NCBI RefSeq assembly: GCF_035582795.1 | Contig: NC_134390.1 | Span: 2,433,560-2,497,559, forward strand | DNA from: Mycteria americana | Taxonomy: Eukaryota; Chordata; Aves; Ciconiiformes; Ciconiidae | Reading direction: 5' to 3' | Length of the DNA: 64,000 bases | Shown: positions 56,701 through 64,000 of the stretch, one piece after another | Layout: every line of letters begins with the position of its first letter | Position numbering within the stretch: the stretch's first letter is position 1 | Notes under the pieces: generated by a model | The model's database searches: none | What the model saw: only the letters and a program-made list of their open reading frames with translations | What the model was told of the DNA's origin: nothing | Translations under genes and position numbers: made by a program

Positions 56701-59700
56701 GGGTACCGGCACAGGAGAAATACCTCCGAGCCACGTGATTTAACTGTAAGTGAGTGTTCATCCGTGACTCACAAGGTGCGAAGCGCCCGGGGGATGACAA
56801 ATGTGACCCACTGACCTATATTTGATAATTATTTCCCCCTTTTGCTGGTAGAGGCTGTTTGCTGCAACCCCACATTTTCCTTGTTACGGTTTACAGGCTG
56901 CCCCACTTCCACGCAGCATCGGGGCAGCGCTTCCAACAATCCCAGCCCCACGGCTCACTGCTCTGCTCTTTTCTCCCAGGGCTAGCCGATACCACTGGCG
57001 GCTGGGAGAAGCACATGAAACGGCCAGGCCATACAGAAACCCAGCAATCCTAGAGAGCAGGCTCCAGGCAGGAACAGCCGTGAAGCACACCGGCATTTCG
57101 GGAAGGCTCCTCTCAGGAGCCGGGCACGCAGGGCACTGGCAGAGCCCCGTGCCAAGCACCCTGGGGAAGAACAGAACGAGGGAGGTGACTCTCCAGCACA
57201 GCTGAGCTGCGGCAGAGAAGCAAACGAGCGTGCTCAAATTCACAGAACAGCAGCCCTTCAGACCTGACAGCAAAACAGTCTCGGCTTGCTGAGCTCCTGT
57301 ATTTTAGCGACCCACAGTAACCGTCCACACACGTTCACAGCAAATGCCTTCAGTAGAGGTTTATGCTAATGTGTTTCATCCCGCGTCTGCTGCCGATTAA
57401 GAGAATTCGTGCAACCAGTCGATGTGTGGTAACCTGCCCTGCATGTCAGAGTCAGGGCTCCTGATCCCCTGGCTCCAACCAACATGACCACAGAGTTTCT
57501 TGCTCTCCAGCAACTCAAAACAGGACAAAGTTAAGTGGGATGAAGTTAAGCCCACAAAAGCTAAACATCAGGAAATCTTTCCAACGAGATCCATTGGAAT
57601 CAGCTCCCAGAGAAAGGGTGAGAGCCCCATCAGCCCGCAAAGAAATGTAAAGCTGGATTAGACAAAGCCCTGGGGAAAGGTGGGGAGGAGGATGTTGTGG
57701 GGAAAACCCACGTGCTAACTCCTGAAGGATGGAGGGAAGGGAACCAAGGAGATTTTTTTCCAGCTCTCATTTTCAGCCTCTGAATTATGCGTTCGTCCCC
57801 TCTCCGCTCTAACGAGAACACCTATCTCAGCCAAAACCAGGCAAGATGGAAAAGAGAAGGAGAAGCACGGTCCCCCCCACCATCAGTGCCCTCCATGCAA
57901 GGAGCAGACAGAGCCGGAGGGAACCTACCTCGTTACGAGAAGCCGCAGCACGGTGTAACGGAGTGAGCCAAACAGTGTCCTTCGCGTTAACATTAGCACC
58001 TGAGGAAGAACAAAAGAAGGGGTCAGAGCACAGAGAGGTGACCGGCTGCCCCCGCTCCAGAGTCCCAGGGCGGGTCTGCAGCCACCTCTGAGGAACCCGC
58101 CGGGCAAGGGTGCCAGTTCTGCTGCAAGACAGGACCTTGCACTGAGCTTTAGGTGAGGACAGACTCTGCGACCCGCAAGAGGAACGAGCTACACCCCTTG
58201 GGAGGCCGTGCCGGTGCACTGCAAAGGACACAGCAAGGCAGAGACTGAGGAGACTACACCTCCCAGAGTGCCAGCTTCCCCACTGCGCCAAAAAAACACA
58301 ACAGAGACCCAGCGAGCAGTTCTGCTCCTTAGCTTAAAACAAGGCCACTTGAGTCAAGAAACCAGAGCATTTCATGTTGTGAGCTATGGCTGCTGTGAGC
58401 TGCATCTCCATATTAGAAAGGAAAGTTGACAGCTTACTGCCATCCCAGCTCCAGATCTGTGCTAGGCACTCAGGTCCCACTACACCTGAAGCCCCTGCCT
58501 TTCTTTGCTGCTGAGAACTCAACACACAGGCATAAAAAAATCAACACAGGGCACGTAAGAGCATCCCATGCTCTGCAGACGGAGCTGAACATCCCCAATC
58601 CTGTTTAACAAGCCCTCAGCAAAGGATTTCCCCAAGTCTCTCCTTGTCAGGGTCACGTAGGATCATGCCAGCCTCGGGGTTCCCCCACATCACCAGCAAG
58701 CAGCTGCGAAGCCCACGGTGCCCCGAGGCGCTGCGCTGGTGAACGGCAGACGAGGAGACTCCCCTGTCTGCACCGCACGGGCACAGGACCCAAGCACAGG
58801 GCTGAGTGTCTGGAGGGAAATGAAGGGCAGCTAGTTACACAAGCCAAAACTGAGCAAAATCCCCTGATTTTTAGCTGATCCCTCTCCGTAAGCAAGTACA
58901 TCTCTGCTCCCCTGAGCATCCTGCCGTTCAAGGCGTCTCCGAGGCGTGCATCCCCACTGCACCCTCCTCCGGTACCTCCTTCTAACATCTTGCACACAAC
59001 CCCCTCCTGGCTTGGTTTCCATCTCTGCTATTTCAGTTCCAAGACACTTCTCTGTCTGAACAAACCTCTTAGAATTATGGCAACGTTTCCTAATCTTCCC
59101 CTGGCTGCAGCCCCACTGGCTTAAGCTCGAGCACACGGTTGCTTGGAGGGTGACCAAAAACTATTGCTCTGCACCCCAAAGGCCAGAGATCAGAAAGACG
59201 CCTTAAAGGCAGCGCCAGCACTCGAGCCAAGTGCTCTGAGCCTTGGCCCTTACCTGACAGTATTAGGAGCTCGAGGATTGCAACATCTCCTACGTAGGCA
59301 GCAGCATGCAGCGGCGTTCGTCTTTCTTGGTCCTGAGCAGGGATGTAAGAAACACAAACCGTCTGTGAGCTTTGAGGGCAGGGAGATCTCTCACAGCACC
59401 ATCCCTCCTTCACTCCAGCCTGCCCCAACACCCCCATAAGCGCGTGCAGCATCTGGGGACATGGGACAGGGAGAAAACCGCTTAAACCCAGCAGCCTCCC
59501 GCGGCTCTGCGGGAGCACGCAGCCCTTCCGGAGCTCCACGGGTGCCGGGGTGTAGCTGGTGGCCAGAGCAGAGGGTACCTAGGCCACAACCCCAGCACGA
59601 GACGGGGAGGCCGTGAGAGCCCCGGCCACACATTTCATCCCCCCACTGATTCCCCGGAGACTGACCCGGCCTGGCTCCGGTGCTACTGGACTTAATGAAC

Positions 59701-61872
59701 GTCTGCAAAGCACTCTGCGATCCGAGATGAAAGCCTGGCCGCGCTCTGACAGTGCACAGGCCGTCCCATTCTGCACACTTTTATCCTCTCGGCCAACAAT
59801 AAAGAACACTCAGAATTACAGACAGCTCTGAAAGCAGACTCAGACCTGCCGGCTGCTGAAGGGCAGGAAGGTGCAGAAGCCCCTCTCTGATCTTAGATTG
59901 GATTAGCTGAAGAAAAAATACCTTCCACTTCTATTTACTCAGGGCCGGGCCCTGGGTAACCTCTGCCTCCAGGCATTTGGTTCAAGCTTTGCCCGGTGAA
60001 CATGCCACGTACTAAAGCCAGGAAGCAAACAAGTAGAAAGCCAAACGAGCACAACTCGTTTCAAGCCCCAGATTTTGTGTTTGGGGGGGAAAACAACGTA
60101 ATTGCTTTTCATTAGGTTAAAAACTGTTCGGAAAATGGTGGTGGTTTCATTTTTTTGGTAACAACTTGTGCTGGCACAACCAGGCAGGAGGATGTGAAAG
60201 TGAAACCCAGCTGGCAGGTCACTGAACAAGCAACAACATTTCTAAACCTGCACACAAAAAGGAAATTAAGTGTTAACAATTGTGGTTTTATTCCTTCAGC
60301 AGCTGCGCGAGAGCTCAGCAAAACAATCTCAGCCCTCTCTCCCGACAAGAGGACGAAGAGCTGCCGGGTCCCCAACCGAATCAGTCATGGAAAAAAATCC
60401 CCGCGCTATCTCTGTGTAATAAGCTAAGATACGATCGAAGCGTTAGTCCTGCTGGCACACGGGCACCAGCGCGGGGCCGCCCTCACCTTCCCGGGACACC
60501 GGCCAGCGTCCACAGCGCCCGCCCTTGACCTCAGGGTTTAACACCATGAGGATGGGGTGTGCACCGGCACCGGCCCTGGCTCCGCAGGCTGGGCCGGGCG
60601 AACACCCTGACCAAGCGCTCAGCGAAACCAACCGGAGTGTGCCAAAAAGCCGGCAGCTGCCTGCAGCACGGCTGGGAGCGGCACAGACCGGAGCCCCACA
60701 GCTCAGAGGAGAGCAAGACGGTGAACCAGAACAGGCTGCTCTCGCCTAGAGCTCACAACTTAGCCCGGCTTTTGGGCTGAGAGCACGGTGATTGCTGACC
60801 CGGCGCCAGTCCAACTGTGCCACCATGTCAGGCGGACCTGGGCCGGTGCAGTCAGGGCCGCCCGACGCGCCAGGCTGCGTCGCAGCAGGCTGCCGTTCCT
60901 TATCTGCACATCTGCCGCTGATTTGTTAGTGGGAAGCTCGTAAACCAGATCAAGGGAAGGCACGCTGACAAGTCAGACGGGAACGCTCACAGGCAGGTTT
61001 CACCCCTTCCCTTGCTGGAGCCTGGTCTCCACGCTCCACGTGAGGACAAACCATGCTCGTCACCACCAGACTGGGGCTACCAAGGGCTGCTCCCCCAGGA
61101 GCCAGCCTGGCCACTCGCGGGACCCGGAGGGACGAGTCTGAACGGCAGCCGCGTCTTCCGGCCTCCCCGCCTGCTCTGGAATGAGCGTCAAAACCACCCT
61201 CTGCCATCGGGCTTAAGACGAGTGCAGTGGAAACCCCTCCTAACACTTGTGAGGTGAACTCGGCTTTGCTGAGCAGCTCAAATCCCCCTTCCGCCCCGGG
61301 GAACGACCTCATCACAAAGCAGACCTGCTGCGTTCACACCAAACTATTTTGGGTCGCCGTCCCAAAGGAGAAAAAGGTAAACTGGCAAGGCAGCAAAGCC
61401 GAGCCTCCGTGAAACGTCCTCCCACACACCCCACAGCCTCTCAGCGATGCTGTGCATGGCCGAGAGCTTTAGGAGGCTCTTGCCGTCTCCTGGGGAGGGG
61501 CAGGAGTCCTGGTCTTCCACGCGCCCCATTTTACAGATGGCAAGATCGAGGCAACGGGACAAAGCTGAGCAGCAAATGGTGGCCGAGCTGGGAGCAGAAT
61601 CCAGAAATCCAGAATCCAGAAACCCCAGCTCTGACCATCCTTGCCAAGAAGAGCCCCCCCTTGATGGCACCCACATGTCACCCGCTGAGCCTCTGCCCTC
61701 CCCTCTGCTAAAGAGCCACATTGCGGGGAAGGAAACGGGAGAGAGCTGGGTGAAGGAAGCGAAGCGAGCACGGCCGGGCAGCACTCACCAATACATTAAT
61801 GTTCTCCTTCTGATTCAGCAATGACCGCACCTCCTCTATATCGCGGTTGAAGATGGCTTGGACCAGAGGAGG
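44788..61872 (-). CDS. ANKRD52: ANKRD52 (PP6-ARS-C), 27 coding exons, lacks only exon 1
   Basis: Ankyrin-repeat regulatory subunit of protein phosphatase 6. Exons: 61872-61789, 59332-59254, 57999-57929, 56200-56000, 55855-55768, 55611-55469, 55306-55094, 54977-54899, 54306-54192, 54103-54021, 53934-53817, 52865-52797, 52463-52323, 52127-52050, 51721-51610, 50945-50874, 50416-50215, 49770-49683, 49539-49422, 49175-48956, 48313-48226, 47330-47247, 47048-46903, 46689-46607, 46106-46024, 45778-45687, 45032-44788. The phases close: 1064 aa plus TAG. It starts at PPLVQAIF, about residue 10 of the vertebrate protein; exon 1 (expected to encode MGILSITDQ) is not found up to 64000. Near-continuous ankyrin repeats (TPLHxAA motifs) are interrupted by an acidic linker (about [17 protein letters not shown]). 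The tail is Cys-containing and ends [14 protein letters not shown]52 rather than ANKRD28/44 is indicated by this tail and the neighbours. Confidence 0.97.
45033..45686. other. ANKRD52 last intron
   Basis: A 654-bp intron. No additional exon, repeat or RNA gene is recognised. Confidence 0.65.
46107..46606. other. ANKRD52 intron, 500 bp
   Basis: Ordinary intron; nothing else is recognised. Confidence 0.65.
47331..48225. other. ANKRD52 intron, 895 bp
   Basis: Ordinary intron; nothing else is recognised. Confidence 0.65.
48314..48955. other. ANKRD52 intron, 642 bp
   Basis: Ordinary intron; nothing else is recognised. Confidence 0.65.
49771..50214. other. ANKRD52 intron, 444 bp
   Basis: Ordinary intron; nothing else is recognised. 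Confidence 0.65.
50417..51609. other. ANKRD52 introns flanking the 72-bp exon at 50874-50945
   Basis: Two introns of 457 and 664 bp. No further feature is recognised. Confidence 0.65.
52866..53816. other. ANKRD52 intron, 951 bp
   Basis: Contains a possible ancient SINE relic at about 53530-53700 (separate entry). Otherwise nothing is recognised. Confidence 0.6.
53530..53700 (+). mobile_element. Possible MIR-like SINE relic
   Basis: The segment ccccattttaaagaagggtaaac... then gagtcacagcgtcagtggcagaacagggcc... follows the order of the MIR core (ccattttacagatgaggaaac, then gtcacacagctagtaagtggcagagcc), with heavy divergence. It ends in a ccgactcccagtcctg word also typical of MIR. Confidence 0.4.
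54307..54898. other. ANKRD52 intron, 592 bp
   Basis: Ordinary intron; nothing else is recognised. Confidence 0.65.
56201..57928. other. ANKRD52 intron, 1.73 kb
   Basis: Contains a CR1-like relic at about 57515-57700 (separate entry). No exon or RNA gene is recognised. Confidence 0.65.
57515..57700 (+). mobile_element. CR1-like LINE 3'-end relic
   Basis: The order of words follows the 3' region of CR1 elements in the sense direction: ggacaaagttaagtgggatg, then atcaggaaatctttccaac, then cattggaatcagctcccaga, then ctggattagacaaagccctg. It is highly diverged, with no coding part left, so the insertion is old. Inserted antisense to ANKRD52. Confidence 0.55.
58000..59253. other. ANKRD52 intron, 1.25 kb
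   Basis: Ordinary intron; nothing else is recognised. Confidence 0.65.
59333..61788. other. ANKRD52 intron 2, 2.46 kb
   Basis: AT-richer segment at about 60050-60300. A possible MIR-like relic lies at about 61525-61650. No exon or RNA gene is recognised. Confidence 0.6.
61525..61650 (+). mobile_element. Possible MIR-like SINE relic
   Basis: Contains ccccattttacagatggcaa, then a diverged stretch and gccgagctgggagcagaatc, matching in order the MIR words ccattttacagatgaggaaac and cagagccgggattagaaccc. Better preserved than the copy at 53530-53700. Confidence 0.45.
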
Positions 61873-62521
61873 CTACAAAGAAAAAGAGAAGCAAGTCGTG
61901 AAGGTGGCACCACGTGGAGGACGCGAAAGGGAGGAGAACCGGCAGCGTCACGGCGTGTCGGAGACTCACAACACCCTGATTTAGCCAGGACCCCCTCCAC
62001 AAACAAGCTCCCCGCGCCTGCTGCTGCCAGAGCCGGGCCCACCGGCAGCACCCGACAGCTTACTCGCATCTGTGGCTCAGCCAGCACCAGGGACCAATTT
62101 TCAAGCCAGCAAAGGTACTTTTCTTGGTTGTTTGTTGGTGAACAGACCAAGGAATCATTGGAAAAGCCTCCCCGCTTCCCAGATCCAAGGAGCAGCGTGG
62201 ATCACGGGCCCGGCAGCCCACCTGCGGAGCCTCCAGCAGCGTGCCCATGGCACGGCTTAGCTCTCCGCGCGCAGCGCCCGAGCACGGGAAGGCAGGTCCA
62301 GCTCCCGCTATCCAAAGCTTTAGCCACAGCCAGAAAATCCTCCCTCCGAGCTGGTTGAAGTCTCCTGGTATGAGACAGATCTTTGCAGACAGTGAATCAG
62401 GTTTCCCAAGGCACAACTAGGTGATGCCTCATGCTCTCCTGCAGAAGGCTGTGTACTTACTGCTGCTCTCCCATCTTTTGAGAAACACCTACGACGCTAT
62501 GCCGGCTCCGATGGCGCAAAG

Positions 62522-62590
62522 AGCCTGGCAAAGCCCAGCCTGGCAAAGCCCAGCCTGGCAAAGCCCAGCCTGGCAAAGCCCAGCCTGGAG
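62522..62590. repeat. 15-bp tandem repeat
   Basis: Four exact copies of agcctggcaaagccc plus a partial fifth. Exactness implies recent expansion or ongoing length variation. Confidence 0.95.
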
Positions 62591-63919
62591 CTCCTCCTGT
62601 TTCCTGCTGCCCACATCTCAAAGAAGTTACCTAGCAGACCTCGGTAAAAACCAGGAGCAGAGCCCTAGCCCAGGTCTCCGAGCCAGCCGGTGCCGTGGGC
62701 CGCAGAACCGACGGCCTGAGCTGCCAGAGCCGTTCGTGCGGCGGGGCAGGTCGGTGGGTTAGCTGCTGCCCAACCCTCGGGCATCGCCCGAGAACCCTGC
62801 ACCCCATTTCTTGTTTCACAGGCCTAGAAATGCCATTTTCATGCAGCAGGTTCTTTGGGGCAGAGGCTGCAGTGCTCTTGGTCCGTTCAGCTCTTGGCAC
62901 CCCACGATTGCTGCCAAACCCAACGCTTCCCTGCTCCGGCCGTCAGAGCCTCTGCCGCTTTTCTCACGGCAAGTCCAGGGTGCTGCGAGCCCGAGCGAGC
63001 CGCGGCAGCCCCGGCACACCCCCTCCAGCTCTGCCCGCGTGCCTAAGGCTGGATCTAACGGTCAAAACGGGTGAGCCCCACTTATCTTGACCTCTCAGAG
63101 GAACAACAGAGCTTCGTTTTCAAGGCAATCCCTTCTCGTCCCTACTGCCCAACCAACCTCACGCTCATCTGCTCACCCCACCATCAAAGTAAAAGCAGTT
63201 AAACACGGGGAACACATCCCGGGTCAGAGGGAACGCGTGAGTCATTCCCCGGGAATGCAGCAGACTCAGCATCACTCGTTAGACATTAAAAAAAAAAAAG
63301 GTTTTTTTAAAAAAAAAAAAAGGGGGAAAGAATCGCAGACGATAATTATGCCCTGAGCAGTCTTCAGTGGCGCGCGGTTTGCAGCAGTGCTGGGTCTGAC
63401 ACACCCACCCACCATTCACAGGGAAAGCTAAATGTTTTGGTTACCAAAAAAAAAAAAGTTCTATTTAAATCACAGATCAATCCCTCATCCTCACCCCTCC
63501 CCTCCTTCATCCACCCTCCCAGGCTTTAAACACTCGCTATATTAATGATACCGCAGGAGCGGGGGACGAGAGGCAGGCGTAAATATTTGGTTTCGAGGGG
63601 CCAGCGAGCCCCGATCTCCAAAATCGAGGTGGCTAAAGGCGGTTTATGTAAAACGCGCGGGGAAGAGGGGATGTCCGAGCCCAGGCGACACCGGGGGTCA
63701 CTGCTCTGGTGATGGGGCACGGACATCCAGCCCAAGGAAGCAGGGCCATGAGCGGCAGCGTCCGTGCGGCAGGAGGAGCTCCCGGCCGGGGGAAGGCAAC
63801 GGGGCTGCTCAGGGATGGGGGGTCCCAGGCGAGACCCCGTGACGGGCAGGCCGGGAGTGGGGTGAGGGCCACGTGCCGGCGGCACCAGGGTGGGGGCTGC
63901 CTTGAAACCTGGCATGGGA

Positions 63920-64000
63920 GACACCCTGCACCCCATGGGCATCCCCAGAACTGCGCTGGGGACACCCTGCACCCCAGGAGTGTCCCCAAAACCCGACAGG
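63920..64000. repeat. 41-bp tandem repeat, truncated by the window end
   Basis: gacaccctgcacccca occurs at 63920 and again at 63961 (41-bp period), with the rest of the unit diverged. The array probably continues to the right. Confidence 0.65.

Larger units (their letters stand above)
61873..64000. other. ANKRD52 intron 1 (part), runs off right edge
   Basis: No match to the expected first exon is found, so the intron exceeds 2.1 kb. It contains a 15-bp tandem repeat at 62522-62590, mirrored A/T tracts at 63285-63322, and the start of a 41-bp repeat at 63920-64000. Confidence 0.65.

Noticed and set aside
61873-64000. ANKRD52 exon 1
   Set aside because: Searched the minus strand for a short exon encoding MGILSITDQ followed by a GT donor; none found, so it must lie beyond 64000.

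Overview
This window is vertebrate nuclear DNA, almost certainly from an archosaur and most likely a bird microchromosome. The evidence is very high GC, long CpG islands, short introns, abundant G/C minisatellites and homopolymers, only sparse and badly decayed CR1-like LINE and MIR-like SINE relics, and five spliced genes whose proteins align end to end with well-known vertebrate proteins. Gene order and orientation are SMARCC2 (-), tRNA-Ser(CGA) (+), RNF41 (-), NABP2 (+), SLC39A5 (+), ANKRD52 (-). I recognise this as the block conserved at human 12q13. There is no prokaryotic content, CRISPR array or intact mobile element.

Layout. Bases 1-5053 hold the N-terminal half of SMARCC2 (18 exons, running off the left edge), with a 1-kb minisatellite in intron 2. 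A CpG island with CTCF-like motifs and a complete tRNA-Ser(CGA) gene follow (5054-5603). RNF41 covers about 5.9-28.1 kb: its 3'UTR, five coding exons at 7352-12932, a ~15-kb first intron and a predicted non-coding first exon at about 27.96 kb. A compact divergent CpG-island promoter (about 28.1-28.32 kb) is shared with NABP2, whose six coding exons lie at 28739-29832. SLC39A5 follows in the same direction (CDS 31427-34381) and ends tail to tail with ANKRD52. ANKRD52 has 27 coding exons between 44788 and 61872. Its first exon lies beyond the right edge, and its 3'UTR may be close to 10 kb (34.9-44.8 kb).

Function. The genes are not a pathway. SMARCC2 is a BAF chromatin-remodelling scaffold, RNF41 an E3 ubiquitin ligase, NABP2 a DNA-repair single-strand-binding protein, SLC39A5 a zinc importer, and ANKRD52 a PP6 phosphatase ankyrin subunit. 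What links them is shared architecture: a divergent promoter, closely packed convergent ends, candidate insulator motifs at two gene boundaries, and a tRNA gene kept between two protein genes. All exon boundaries were read by eye from GT/AG sites. Reading phases were checked and close without a frame break in all five genes.

No previously undescribed molecular system is evident. The points most worth a second look are the CTCF-like motif clusters, the SMARCC2 intronic minisatellite, the very long ANKRD52 3'UTR, and the large AT-richer RNF41 first intron.
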